Source: Apostichopus japonicus (taxonomy: Eukaryota > Echinodermata > Holothuroidea > Aspidochirotida > Stichopodidae). From it: DNA of 64,000 nt. The stretch's first letter is position 1. Each line of letters begins with the position of its first letter. A program made the position numbers and the translations under genes. Location: NCBI RefSeq assembly GCF_037975245.1, contig NC_092576.1, forward strand, positions 30,420,611-30,484,610. Direction: 5' to 3'. Below the pieces are notes generated by a model. The model saw only the letters and a program-made list of their open reading frames with translations, was not told the DNA's origin and searched no databases. Below, in pieces: positions 30,305-43,671 of this stretch.

Positions 30305-33166
30305 GTGCGGAAAAGTATCAAAATCGTCAAATCAAGAAAACGCTTTGGTGTCCTTCATAAATTCAGAGGTTCACCGAAAAGCAGTAAAATCCAAGAAGGA
30401 ATTCCAGCTGAAAACCCCCCAGATACACCGACTACTGGAGACATTGCCAGTGGCAGTGCTACAACGCCAACCATTTTACCACCTGAAGTGGAGCTTAAGT
30501 TGTCGACTGCCAGCTCTAACAAGCTGGGAGCTGGATCTAAGAAAAGAGGAACAACTTCAAAAACAATGAAATCTCTCAAGTCGATTGGAAGTTCCAGAAG
30601 GCTTTCGATTCATGGATATGCACCAACTGTCTGAGGCCTTACTGACGGTGCACCTTTGCCCTGGAGGTGAGATTACAATTGGTTTCAGATTCGTGATATA
30701 TTTGTATGACCTAACCATACATTATTTCCTTACAGTTGATGAATAAATCATAAATCTCATGTTTATGCTGGAATAATCCAGAAATAATCAATGATACCAG
30801 TACCTATGGGTTCAGATGAGTTTTTAGCAAAACTGGTATTAGTGATAATGATATCCCTAAGGGGATGAACCATTCTTTGTTTACAAGTGACAGTGCATAG
30901 TAACATGGAAGCCCAAGGCTATAGGTATATATGGGCATATAGATAGGGTTATAAATAGTAGTATAAAGTAGCATAATTTTTACACATTGTTCCCTTCATA
31001 TGTTAGGAAATGTGACTTGAATTGAGGCATGAGCTGCAGAAAGTCAGTGTGGCATGCGATGGTTTTCAAATCTTTTGCTGCTAGCCTACGGATGAAAATG
31101 CCTCGGTTAGGCCAGGACAACGTGTTCAGTTATAATTTGAAATGGTATATAGGTGACCGAAGGCCCTGCCCATTTTTTCCCCACAATACCCTTCAGTAAA
31201 ATGGCATGGACTAGGCTGAATGTGCACCGTTATGAAATGGCATATGATGACAAAAGCGAAAGGCTCCGTTGAATATTGTGCTGTAGCCATAAGCCCCCTA
31301 AAACTAATAGTAATACACACATTCCCAATCTTGACAGTTACAATAGGGCCAATCCAGAGAGGATGTGTCTGCCTGCCTGGTATTACACTAAGCACAGCTG
31401 GGACAGTATTTTTCTTCTTTTTACTTCTGAAGGAGAGATTATACTCCGGGAAGATCCACGTAGTCGCGAAGGACTGGCCTCCACCTTATATATGTGTTGT
31501 TCAGTATGCACCACTGGAACACCGTTGAGAACTTTACCCTCTAACAAGCGTCTGTTCGACATTAACCGTCGCTCTACGTATGCCTCCATCGAAATCGGTG
31601 CAGGACGACAAGGACCATCAGACCTATGTGCAATACTGAACATACCGCCACCAGTATGTGGACGCCAATTTGGCCAACATGCTGCCAAAGTCCTCCAGGC
31701 ATCAGATAGGGCTGCTGAAAGTAATATGCACCAGGCTGCAGAAGAGCTCAGATCACTGATGATGGAAGAAAATAATTCCTTGAAAGCCGATGACAATATC
31801 GAGGTGTGTGTTAGTTTTGATGGCACATGGTCAAAACGAGGGTTCACAGCAAACCATGGCATCGGAGTTGTCATATCGATGGATACCGGGAAGGTTTTGG
31901 ACAGGATAACTCTTTCCAAACTTTGTGGTCCATGCTCAAAGCAGGACCAGGCTGATGAAAATTTTGAGGCATGGTATGACAATCATAAGCCGGTATGCCA
32001 GAAGAACTACACAGGATCTAGCCCTGGAATGGAGACCTATGCTGCTCATGTTATGTGGAACAGGTGAATTGACAAACATAAACTTATTTATAAGTGGATG
32101 GTGTGTGATGGTGATAGCAAGGCACATGCGGATATGAAATCTACATATGGTGACAATGTCATAAAGCTAGATTGCATCGGCCATGTAGGAAAACGCATGT
32201 ATCGGAACCTCGAGAATGTGAATAAGCCAAACAAAGGCAAGCTCGGTGATGGGAAGTTCATCGGAGGAGGATCCGGTCGAATGACATCTGGACCTAAAGG
32301 CGGTCATCTCCCGTCTGAGCGAATTGTACCGCAATGCTATTCGTCGAAAAGTGAAGAGAGTGTCACTTGACAATACGCAAGAAGTAAAATTGGGGGTTGA
32401 GACCATGCGACGTGCCATACTGGCTGTATTGTACCACGAGGTCAAGCTGGCTGACGATGCAGAACGGCATAGCTATTGCCCAGATTCAGAAGAAAGTTGG
32501 TGTCAGTTCAAACGCACCAAATCCATGGAGGACAAGCTACATCATCTGGACCCAATCTTCCTGGACCTGCTCATGCCAACTTTTGTCAGACTTTCGGATC
32601 CAGTTCTACTTGAACGTTGCCTGAATGGGTATACTCAGAATCAGAACGAGTCCTTGAACGCTCTTATCTGGAAAAGATGTCCGAAATTTCTGTGGCGTGG
32701 TCCTACTGAAATTCAGGTAGGCACCAAGCTGGCAGTTCTACAGTGGAATAGTGGTTCACACATAGGCAGACAGGCCATATTGGATCATATGAGTTTGCCA
32801 TACGAAGAACACACGCAGGCTGCGTCCATCGAGAAGGATGCTAGACGAGTCAGAGATTCATTGTACAGAGCTTCGGAGCAGCAGAAAGGCATTAGAACAG
32901 TGCTCACGAAGAAAAAGGCTGTTGAGGAAGAGCGGATGAAGAAAGACGAAGGGAAGACGTATGGACGGGCTCTATTCTCAGGATTAGTGGAGCCTGATAA
33001 GTGGGACTCCGAAGACGACGAACCACTCGCTGACAACGTACCACTCGCTCGAACCACCACTGACCAGTGGGATTCTGATGACAATATTCTAGTGGCAAAT
33101 GTTGATGACAAGGGCTGGCAATCAGAGGATGATGAACCTCTCATCTCACCTGCGTCTTCTGTGTAA
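30305..33166 (+). pseudogene. Mutator-like transposase gene (one stop, one frameshift)
   Basis: An N-terminal block (30305-30634) is Lys/Arg- and Ser-rich (RKRFGVLHKFRGSPKSS, STASSNKLG) with no ATG in frame, so an upstream exon or lost start is likely. The main block, from about 31,440, has FDINRRSTYASIEIGAGRQG and NIPPPV, then the DDE signature. D is in SFDGTWSKRGF, the second D in MVCDGDSKAHADM, and E in TQNQNESLNALIWKRCPK; IGHVGKRMYRNL lies between. This is the Mutator-like transposase family found in many invertebrates. A TGA at 32065-32067 and a one-base shift near 32,288 break the frame. The C-terminus (about 32,990-33,160) is acidic, with three W-x-S-(E/D)-D-x-x-x-L repeats. Upstream is the L2-like element on the same strand. 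Confidence 0.8.
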
Positions 33167-33283
33167 TTCACAGTGAACAGACTTGCTCGAACTGAATTTC
33201 ATTACCCGAACAGTACTGATGGTTGTGTTCAATAATTCAAGAATTGATCTCCGAGCAGCCAAATACATACATCTTGCTAAGTG

Positions 33284-33289
33284 AATAAA
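33284..33289 (+). terminator. polyadenylation signal after the Mutator-like gene
   Basis: AATAAA 118 bases after the stop codon, in the same orientation. Confidence 0.45.
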
Positions 33290-33299
33290 AGTAACATAT

Positions 33300-36200
33300 T
33301 AACATAGTTAAACCATGTACTATTCCTATAACAATTACCAGTAACCTTATTAATCACATCTGCCACATTGACTGGGTTAAACTGGACCATCAGCATTACA
33401 TGAATGCAATACATGCACTGTGAAGAGAGTGCTAACTTTAAACGCGATTTACTAAAAATCATGAAATCGCGAACGGGAACGACTGTATCTCAATACCCTA
33501 AGGTCCAATGATCATGGAATTTTGCACAGGTAATCACAAGAAGTATATAGCTGTGGTACCATGAAGAGTTTTTTTGGATATCTTGTTCACTTTTCGAATT
33601 ATCCTGGAAAATCTCCTGATTGGCTAATAATCCGGTTGCAAAAGCAACCGAAGAATCTTTTCGAAAATTCGGGATTGATGGTTCCGTGCGTAACATCATT
33701 ATATACCATCGACCCAAAAATGGACTTGATCAGAAGTCCAGTGTTCTAGTTAGAGCCGTAATGCTTTTTAGCCAATCAGGAAGCCCTGCTTTGTTACCAT
33801 AGCAACCATGCATAAATAATTGACGTTAGAATATTCCTCACGTAATATGCTATACAATGATATATGAACTGCATGTGTGAGCCATATATAAGTGGGGTAA
33901 ATCAACCATCAAAGAAACACCTGATTTAACCACAATTGCCCCTTAAGCTCATTTCTTTGGATATTGCCAATAATAGTAATACATATTTACCATATAATTC
34001 CGATTAAGAGCCTGGTATCAGCATTTTAATTTCTTCTAAAAGCTTAAATTGTATTTTTTTTCTTAACAATCTTTAACTTAGAATATTTTTGGGTTATGGT
34101 ATTTGCCTTAAAAATAGTAGCTTATGTTCTGTAGATTTTACATAGGTCAATGACAAATGGATTTTTTGGTTTCTTGTCAAATCATGATTTATTATTCAAT
34201 TTACTTTCATTGCCATTAGTCACATATATATATGTTGCTCTGATTTCTAAGAGAACAAGATGCATTTGTTAATTTTTTTTCTTAGATCTTATGTCACTAT
34301 GACATAATTTATTTAATGGGGGAGTGGTTCAACCCCCAAGTATAATAAAACAAAACGTGACCATGACAGTGCAAAAAATTACATTTCTCAGGGCAAACCC
34401 GTATTGAAAATTTGCAGGCGAAGTCCGTCCACACCCCCCCCCCCCAAAAAAAATTAATATATAGTTGACATGATGTTACGCTTCTGTTCGTAACATAATA
34501 ATGGGTAACAAGGAACACTATGCTATGGGAGTAGTATAGGTAAAGGGAAATGAATGGTCACTGAAAACTAATCCTGCCAAGTAGGTTTTCATATGACCAT
34601 CAGTTGATTATTTTATGTTTATAACAAACAAGAGGTTGTGCATGATTTAAAAATATGTTATAGTCACTGGCTGGTGTTTATTCAAAGTTTTCATTACTGT
34701 TGGGAAAGGTTGCAACTGAATGTGTATGATTCACTGACTTTCAATTTTATATTCAGCAGCAATATAAGAAAATATTAGCTTAATATTAAGAATAAAGTTG
34801 ATATGATTTCGCTTTGTACATAACAGTATAAATAGTCGATATATGCTATTTGCAAACTGAAAATAGTAAGGTTCCTGGAGATAAACATGTTAGGCTTTAA
34901 TTTGTATACATAGACATCTTTCTTTTCTATGTGTTAATACTAAATAAACTGTTATAAACATTACTTTAAATATTGTGACCAACCTTTTCAGTTTTGAATC
35001 AAAGAAATACAATTCCACAATGGAAACTTTACTCCGATAAGAGTTATACTGTCACCAATATTGTTCTGTTTCTTAACACTTAAGTATCTAAGTTGTAGTT
35101 AAAATTTTACTAAACAGAAATATGTATTCGTGCTGTTTGAACATCCTGCTATTGCACATATTCTCACCATGTTCGACCTATAAAAATGAAAAAAAGGAAA
35201 AGGGAAAATAATATTAAAAAGTGCAGGATATTGCTAAAAGTCACTCAATAAAATTTATAGAATGATAAACCTTTTATCACTCTGAACGTTTGACGCGCCA
35301 GCTAACTATACCTTCATCATAATGTTGCATTCCAATTTAGCAATGCAGAATCTTTTGATATTTACTGTACACTAAATCAACTTCATTATTTACTTTTCAC
35401 CACTATAACTCTTTTGCATTAACTGACGTTTACAAAGTTCACATTATAAAGTAAGTAAGAATAAAATGTTCATTCACAATTACTTACAAACCATCAGATA
35501 GTTGTAAGGAGTCACATAAATATTGTGGAGCTGTAAACTCTTGTAAATTCCCCCACCCTCTGTTATCTTTTATGATGTTCTTCCTCATATAAAACAAATA
35601 TCTTCCTTTTTCTCTGTTTGAGCAAACTGAACCCACCCTATCAGTAGTAGGAATATGCCAAGAATAAGAATAAGCTTATTTTAAATCACGCATAAAAATG
35701 AAGAGAACTAATATTTCTTAACGTCAAAAACCAACTACAAGTTATCAATGCCACTACTATGCAGTGTTCGTTGATGGACGTAAAAGCAACGAGTATGAGG
35801 ATAGGTTATGTAGGCCTACTGTTTTCAGATCTACAGTTCTGTCAGTGTCACTGTCACTGTATGTTAGACTCGAGTTGCTTACGATGTTCTCTAAAAAACG
35901 GTTCAGACTCGATACGGATCTGTGTTCCCTTATATTCAATATCATTATGAAGTATTTTCAGTCAATTTATACACGTTTTAAAGCCGTAAACTCACCGAAA
36001 TATGCACTTGAAATAGATTCCGAATGTCGTAGTAACCCATTCTTAGTGCGAAGATCGTTATGAAAAGCTGTCATTGTTTACGTTTTCGAGGATTTCATTC
36101 GCAGTTGACCTGACCCCAAGTGAGAATCGGGCATGCGCACTCGTATCTCTGAACTCGCTTATATCATGCAACGATGGCGCGCTTCTACTTTCTCAGCCAC

Positions 36201-38980
36201 AGCTGTCTCAGTATACGGCTTTGATTTTAGCAAGCGGGAGTTATTGTTTCAACACACAGAAATATGTTTTGTATTTCTAAGTATTATTGTAGGAGGCCTC
36301 AAGTAACTCGTATCGCTTCTTTCATCGATTCTATGTGTCAGCACTACACCTGTTCCAAGGACCTTGTTTAGGAGGACCTTGTGACACTACACATGAAAAC
36401 AAATTGGGGGGATTTACACAAAGTGCCAGGGTTCTAGATATCAATTTCGGGAACTATTTCATTGAAACTTTGGGTATGGTATTGGAATATTTCCACTTGG
36501 TCGTACGAGTAGGCCTAGGCTGTTGATCTCACTGTGGATTTGTACATGGGAGGCAGTTAAGCCTTATTATTAAAATAAATCTTTTGTTGAGACCTTCTGA
36601 ATATTTTTTTTAAACTTCACCAAAAAGTACTCATGAATATCAACGAATCTACATGTCTGTTTTATAAGTTGCATTTTCTTACGTTTTTGTACAATGATAT
36701 TTTACTATAGTCCACATGGTCAATGTGAAATTTGCACATGTACTAGTGCTGCGAAATATTGATGAATGACACTTAGTCCAATCGTTACACTTTAGTTTTG
36801 TGCATGCATATTGCATTATTCACAGTAGACTGCGCTGCGCGTGTACGACAAAAATCTGAGCATGCAAACATCGTCCATGTGGCAAGATCGTGATCGATGT
36901 AAACATTGCTGGCTGCTGAACACACTATTCCTATAATCCCTACAGTACTATGACTGTGCTACAGACATTTATTTATTTCTTACTTTGCGGGATTTTGGCT
37001 GCAGATCCAGTGCCTTAGCCCGAACACTGCACAAAGCTCACCACTACCCTCAAATTACACTCAAAACAACTTTCATGCAGAAAAAATGAGAGTCGGGTGC
37101 ATAGCAAGAGATTTGTCTTGGGGTTCTTTGGGAGGGGTCTTAGGGGATGTGTTTCCACCCTCCCCTTTGGACAAAAAAATGCAATCCACAGGCCTGTAGA
37201 TGGAAAATGATGCAATGTTTGTGAAAAAACTGCAGTTTTTCTTCTTTGTACTCAATTTGTTTTGGCACTCTTGATTGTGTGTGTCTGCTAACTTTCTTGG
37301 CAGATATGCACTGCACTGTGTCATTGTGCGTGTGAAATGCGCATGATTACGGAGCGCTTGCAACACTTTGTACACAATGTTCAGTTGTAGTGTATATAAA
37401 AATGCATACATTATTGTGTTACCCATGCTATGGATGAAGTTACCCTAACTATGCTAACATTTAGCAGATATTGGAGTAGGCTAGAAATATTGCATAATTC
37501 ATGAGCATTAGACTTTGGAGGTATCGTGCAGCAATGAAAAACACTTGAAAATTTGTTTTTCTCATAAAAACAAGCACTACAAAGTTATTCCACACAAATA
37601 AAAATTTTCATACCAAATAGCAATCTTTGCCCATATCGTCTTGTATAGTAAGACTGATCCGTCACAGTGTTTTCGTAAATTTCACTTGCAAATGTCACAA
37701 CTAGGAAATCAGCACTTGAGGCAAACAACAAATTGATAGTACTGTTGTTAGTTAAGTAATTATTTAGTTTTTGGAAGTATTTCAATGATAAAAAGTGAAC
37801 ATTCGACTGCCAAAAGAAGACTTTTTAATTCCATGAGTTCTGTGTGGTTAACGCCAAAGTCATCATGGTAATCTTCTGTAGACGAGTACTGGACACCCTA
37901 CTATTACATAATACTAGCCTAGCCTAATTACCAGTGTGGTTAATAGCTCTCCATAATATGTTTGCAGTTTTGCCAGTTTCTGATCACCTTTTGGCTGGTT
38001 GCTGGAGGATTGTTACATTCCTATTATAGCTGAATGTCGTTGACATCACTGACATGCAGTCTTATTAGTACATTCCGTACAAAAAAAACAAACCAATTCT
38101 TCTGTACTAAACCCTAGTTTGAGATGCAAAATTGGTGATTGGAATTCAATGTTATTTCTTTTTTTGTAAGCTTAACAATAATTTACACACAATATGTCAC
38201 ATGAAAACATTAGCCAGCACTTTAGTCAGTTTCTGATCCCTTTTTAAGCTGGCTGGAGGGATAGACTGTTCAGTTATAACATGGGTAAAGTTCAGGAAAT
38301 TACTAAGATACTTTCTTTCTATTCTATTTTGTGAAAAAAGGACCAAACATCAAATTATGCTAGGCTAAAACTATTTTTTTTATAGGTTGTTTGGCTGAGA
38401 ATCTGGTTTTATTGACACCTATATGGCTGTAGCATATACTGTAATGGGTGCACTGTTGATGACATATCACTGACAGGCACTCTTGTCATTGAATGCTCTG
38501 GACGAAAGCAGGAAGAGTCTTATTTTGTCACTTGTAAACAACAATATAAGGAGAGTACTTGTGCAATGCAATGTGTTATTAGTATTACCAAAGGCTTCTT
38601 GTCTGAGTGCAGGCTATTTGTGTAGGGTTGTATACATCTGGCTTACCAACTTCATACTGTACATATATCCCGGCATGCTGGTTTCTAACCATAAAGTGTC
38701 CTCAGTAAAAATTATTAATATGCTCAATATGGATTTGAAACAAGTTATAAATACTTGTCTTATAAATTTGGTGCCATGGTTAAGAGGCTTATTGTAGAAG
38801 TGGTAATACTACTGTATATTTTCAAAGTGCAGAGTGCCCATTGCACATGTGGTTATCTAATACTGAATTTGTTTGGATAATAATTTGATGTATTATGGAC
38901 AATTATTTCATTATGGATTAATTGATTTGTAAACCATTTTTCAATATATGTAACTCACAGTGTGTATGTTCCCCTTCCTA
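33300..38980. other. long gene-poor region
   Basis: Mostly AT-rich DNA. Open frames (for example 35764-36063 and 38483-38797) have no recognisable domain, biased codon use or good splice flanks. A C/A-rich run at 34,432-34,452 and a fragment of the G-rich repeat near 37,095 are the only distinct items I can point to. Confidence 0.4.
37095..37230 (+). repeat. fragment of a G-rich interspersed repeat
   Basis: GTGCATAGCAAGAGATTTGTCTTGGGG, then a G-rich stretch and CACAGGCCTGTAGA, resembles the repeats at 41,886 and 43,186 (GCGTAGCAAGAAATTT..TTGGGG and CACAGGCCCGTAGA). The copy is diverged and has no visible ends. Confidence 0.45.
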
Positions 38981-38986
38981 ATCCAG

Positions 38987-39095
38987 TCTGAGAAGTGGAG
39001 AACGGGCAGAGCTCTTCGAAGCAGTACAACCTATTCCAAAAACCCTACAGAGGCATGGATATTTGCCGCTCCCGGGCGGACAGGCCCGGACTTAA
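38987..39095 (+). other. possible isolated exon
   Basis: After CCCCTTCCTAATCCAG a frame reads LRSGERAELFEAVQPIPK and LQRHGYLPLPGG before a TAA at 39093. Composition is more protein-like than the surroundings, but I recognise no family and see no partner exon. Confidence 0.2.
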
Positions 39096-39542
39096 AGTCA
39101 AATTTATTGATGATTTTGTCAGGTTTTATTTTGTTGATTGGTTGGTAGCTAGGTTTCATATAGTGAACGGTCACTGATTTTGAGTATGGCATGGAACTAA
39201 CAGTATAAATAAATGGATAGCACAAATGCAGGAATTGGGAACCCAAGTGCATTCAAATATTTGTTATATCTACCATGCTGATTTTGAAAATTACGGAAAG
39301 CCCTGCAGAGGTCAACATGTCCATTGCCTCTAAACCAATACAGGTACTGACGTTTTCACTCTTAACCATGTAACATTAGGGGTACACTTTCATATTTCTG
39401 GTGGAACATTATTGGAACCTCTTTGCAGTCATGTCTGTGTGTAGTACAAGTTTCTATAATATGTACGTGTGTTTTTACAAGTGTAAATGTATGTGTGACA
39501 TAAGGGGTACATTTTCAGCCCATAGTATAAAGGTTAGGTATG

Positions 39543-40098
39543 CAGGGGCGTCCCTGGAAAACCTAGTGGCCCGAGTGCCCCCCATCTGAGATTTGGGTTG
39601 GTAAACAAAAAATTATATATATTTTGTTATATTCAATTCCCATCATTTCAGTTGGTTTTTCATAAGGACAAAGAAGCACAGTAATTCGTAGTTTCTTCAA
39701 ATGAGCTGCGAACAAATTAAAAAGTTTATCCTTGACCATCGGGTATCGAAGTCGTAATCCGCGCCATCACAACAGGTGAAGGACGAGGACAAGAAAGGAG
39801 TCGGGTCATGCACACATTAATTCAAGAAATGTAGGTTATATTGATAGGGTTAGGAATAATATCGACAGCATGTGGTTCATATCCACTGCAAAATTATGCG
39901 CGTTGTTAAAATCATTACCTCAAAAATAGCAATTTCTGGAGATATCTTCAGATCGAATTTAGCATCAAATGTGGCACCATTTTGCATGTAGCCCATCCTC
40001 CCCCAGGACGACGACCCGTATCCACCTAAGTGCCCCCCCCCCCATCAAATGCTGGTGCCCCCTGTGCACCCAGACTGTAAAGTCTGGTGACGCCACTG
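39543..40098. mobile_element. hAT-like non-autonomous DNA transposon
   Basis: Ends are inverted: CAGGGGCGTC at the left and GACGCCACTG at the right, the CAGNGGCG start common in hAT elements. The flanking 8-bp duplication is TAGGTATG (39535-39542) versus TAGGTAGG (40099-40106), with one mismatch. Internal DNA is non-coding and includes short poly-C and GTGCCCCC segments. Length is 556 bp. Confidence 0.7.
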
Positions 40099-40149
40099 TA
40101 GGTAGGGTTTACGCCTCAATTATCAACGTTCCGGCTTTACCTAATTGCA

Positions 40150-40322
40150 CGCCCACAGCCTTTTTTTCACTTTGGATCATTTTCCTACTCCGTTGCTTAT
40201 GCAGAGCACCATAAACAACGGCAGGTCCCAGTTTGTAAGTCTTTCTTATGACTTCACCTGGAATCAAACCCCGTAACTTCCGGCTGCAAGTCAGATGCTC
40301 TACCACTTGACCATGCAGTCCT
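40150..40322 (-). mobile_element. tRNA-derived SINE
   Basis: Read on the minus strand from 40322, the head GGACTGCATGGTCAAGTGG contains a box A-like motif, and GGTTTGATTCC (40260-40270) is box B, with a GACTTGCAGC anticodon-arm-like segment between. The acceptor arm does not pair well, so this is a SINE head rather than a functional tRNA gene. The body continues to about 40,150; its tail is unclear. Confidence 0.6.
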
Positions 40323-41369
40323 TCCTCATAGTATGTAAAAACTATTGTTATTCTACAATTGTAAAATCCCCTGCCTTTCTTCACCATTTTGCCAACAGGA
40401 AGAACTGTCAATGAGTCATATATGAACATGCACTCCCAAAATCATGCATAGTTTATCCGTGGCAGTCACCCAAAGTTTATATTTTGGGTTGCATATTTTG
40501 TCAATTACTGTACCTAAATGGAGTTATGGACTAGTGAACTGAGCCCCTCTGCCGGGCTAGACTGATAGCTATGCCAGCAGTGTACCAAAGGGGAATGCAA
40601 CTTCTTGTTGTGTTTTCTCTTGAAACAAAATATTACACATGTGTTGATGTGCACTAAGGAATCAACCTGAACCAATATTGATACTTTTATTGCAGGTTCC
40701 GGTGTGTTTGCAACCAGAAGCTTCAAAATGAGGGACTTTTTTGGCTACAATATCGCGGGGAGCATATAACAGCAAAACAAGAAAGAGGCATGATACTGTA
40801 GATATGAAGTCTCCAGTGGGCCCTTTTTTTATGGCAGCAACTGGTAAGTTTCCACTTATTTTGTGGGCATTCCATTTTATTTTCAGCTCATCCTACACAG
40901 GACAATTTAGGGGCTTTTGACATTTACATAGAAGTTTGGTAATGCACGTACAGTAAAAAATAAAGTATATATAGTAATGCAGTGTGAAAATAGTAACCCA
41001 TAACTGGAATGTACAGCGGATTTATGTAGCAGGGTGTTATAACAACAATATCTCTTCCATGCTCTTAGCAATGAGCCATTGTTACTCAATCCTTTCAGAA
41101 CTATCACTTTACTGGCACCATCATCAGTGTTCTTGACATTGCAAATCAGCTTTGCCACGCTGTACTGTAGTTTACTTGAGTCCTTTGAAATATCATGGTA
41201 CTACTCTACTGACCTAACTTTTGTCATTAGCATTGCAGAAAAAATACTTAAGTGACGCTGCAAGTTTCCTTAGATTCTTTACATCTGAACATACAAGAGA
41301 GTAGCAGTTAATAAAGTAAAAATGATTTCGCTCAACTCCTTAAATTCCACAGAAAAGGGTTAAAAAATT

Positions 41370-41990
41370 TTTCAATGAGGGCAATGATCCACTTGTTTGC
41401 AATTAGTATAACAATATTATAACCGGATCCCCTCGGGTGGCAGGGGATGGGGGGTTGCCATTTGTGAGGCCTGAACAGTAACATGAAAACAGCAGGCCCA
41501 TGGAATTCCCTGCCTGTCAGAAGTGACTAAAAAGAGAGGACTTGTTACTGTCAACTGAACGACACTGCATGTATAACACAGACATGTTGGGTTCTCATAA
41601 ATTTAATGAACCTACCTACCTGCTCTAGTCCCTGCTTACAACTAAAGGAGTTCCTTTTGACCAAAATTACTTTTATGAAGTTCTCATGGCATTGGTAACA
41701 TTCACCATAGAAGTCAACATGCATGTTTTTTGGCCTCTCTGTACAATCTGTAATACAGATACTGCTGTGTCCACTATAACCATGTAACATTACAGGTTCA
41801 TTTTATATTTCTGAGGGAACACTGGAAACCTATATCAGTCATACATGTCAGTATTGAGGCTACTCCAGTATGTATGTACCAGGCGCGTAGCAAGAAATTT
41901 TTGTTGGGGGGGGGGGGCTCTGGGGAGAATTGCCGAAATATCTTTTTTAGCGAACAAATAATATTCACAGGCCCGTAGACGCCGGATATC
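41370..41990. repeat. diverged segmental duplication, copy A
   Basis: Copy A shares with copy B (42,720-43,300) the same ordered landmarks: AATGATC..CTTGTTTGCA, GGGTGGCAGGGGA, ATTCCCTGCCTG, GATGTGTTGGGTT-like, CATAAATTTA, GAGTTCCTTTT, GAACACTGGAAACCTATATC and TGTACCAGGCGCGTA. Divergence is substantial, with indels. Confidence 0.65.
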
Positions 41991-42719
41991 CGGTGCATCC
42001 CTAGTGGTTACTGTATATTGGGGTCCAACAGTCAAGATGCCTTTTCTATTGGTGATCATGACATGTGGTACGTACCTCATCGACCAATCCTACTGTACAA
42101 ATATGTAATGTAGGATTATATTCAAGTAAAACGTCATTCATTAATTGTGGGGTAATTTTGGCTGTTTGTCTTAGTTCGTCTTAGTTCTAAAATGTCATAT
42201 TTCTCCGAATTATGATCACAAAATAATCCATGAACTACTGTACAGAAATTGATATGAAATTTTTAAATAGCCTAACGAACTGTTGTATAGGGAATTATCA
42301 AGCCTAGGCTGTTAATTTTTCCGGAAATTTCTAAAGTCATGATCAAAACTTCTTTTCATTGTACTTACTCCAAATTTTTGAGGGTCTGCCCTTCTTTTTG
42401 GGATTCTACTTTTGGCAGATATTCTGCATGTTTTCTTGGAAGTTGGTAACATAGATTTAAGTTTTTTTTTAGCAAATGGAACCCTTACCCTAGCTCTTTT
42501 TTGTCTTGCTCTGAACATCAGTGCGTCAAATGGGTAGGTCACTGCGTCATAAACGTGCCATACAGACTTAGCAGAAACACTGATGGGTCTTTCAGGGATT
42601 TAGGTTAAGAGTCATCTCATCTAGTAGCGAAAGTCAATATGCAGAACATGTCCATTGTATCTCTGTATAATTAGTGCAACAAGTACTGTATATTGTATGT
42701 CCCCACCCTTTACCATGTA

Positions 42720-43300
42720 ACATTAGGGGTACAGTTTCGATTTGTAAAACCTTCACAACAATGATCAGCTTGTTTGCAAGTAGTATAACATGTAAATAGA
42801 TTGCATACAGAACTTTGCTACACAGTGACGCGGGTATCCTTGGGTGGCAGGGGAGATGGGGGTTTGTGAGTCTTGAATCAGGACAGTAGAATGAATTCAG
42901 TAGGCGTGTGGTACAGTATTCCCTGCCTGACAAAAGAAGCGACTAAAAGGGAGGACGATAGTTGCTGCTGTTTCAACTTAACAACACTGAACTGACTGTA
43001 ACACAGATGTGTTGGGTTGTCATAAATTTAGTTAATGAACCTTCCTACTTGCTCAAGTACCTACTTCACCTTACAGAGTTCCTTTTTACTCAAAATTACC
43101 TCATACATTTTATATTTCTGTTGGAACACTGGAAACCTATATCAGTCATACATGTCAGTGTTGAGGCTACCCAGTATGTATGTACCAGGCGCGTACCAAG
43201 AAATTTTTCTTGGGGGGGGGGGGGGCTCGCCGAAATATATTCTTTTCGCGAAAAGATGCTACACAGGCCCAATGTTTGTGAACATTCACAAATATTTGTT
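42720..43300. repeat. diverged segmental duplication, copy B
   Basis: Second copy of the segment at 41,370-41,990, about 1.3 kb downstream and in the same orientation. A related shorter stretch (ACCATGTAACATTAGGGGTACA and the GGAACA..GGAACCT part) also occurs near 39,366-39,430, so at least three copies of part of it exist. Confidence 0.65.
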
Positions 43301-43386
43301 AAAAACCGAACAAAATCATTTTTTGGTCACTTGGGCCATGGGGGGGGGGGGTTGAACACCCAAGAGCGTCCCTGGCTACTCCACTG
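43186..43386. mobile_element. small hAT-like MITE with G-rich interior
   Basis: The left end CAGGCGCGTACCAAG and the right end, read inwards, CAGTGGAGTAGCCAG are imperfect inverted repeats. Flanks are GTATGTAC (43178-43185) and GTGTGTAC (43387-43394), 7 of 8 identical. The interior has two poly-G runs. The left half of the same insertion is present in duplication copy A at about 41,886, so the element inserted before the duplication. Confidence 0.6.
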
Positions 43387-43671
43387 GTGTGTACATATAT
43401 GTTTGTGTACATGAATATATATATGTGTTTATCGTGTGTAATTTATGTCATACAACTCTCACAGACAACTTATTTCTGGCTCTTTGATTATTTCAGACCG
43501 TCAAGACATTGAAGTATTCATTATGCCTGGCTGACCATCAAGACAAAGGTCTTCAATGAGAGAGCGAAACTGAAAAAGAAGATGACACAAAGATCTGGTG
43601 AAATGAACATTGAGCAAAATCATGTGTAACACTGTAAGTTTAGCTTGGTTATTCAGTGATCTGTTACATGT

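Noticed and set aside
31383-31982. Minus-strand frame of 199 residues
   Set aside because: Antisense of the Mutator-like transposase catalytic region, which matches its family on the plus strand.
40250-40322. Functional tRNA gene on the minus strand
   Set aside because: Box A and box B are present but the acceptor stem pairs poorly and a non-tRNA body follows, so a SINE is more likely.
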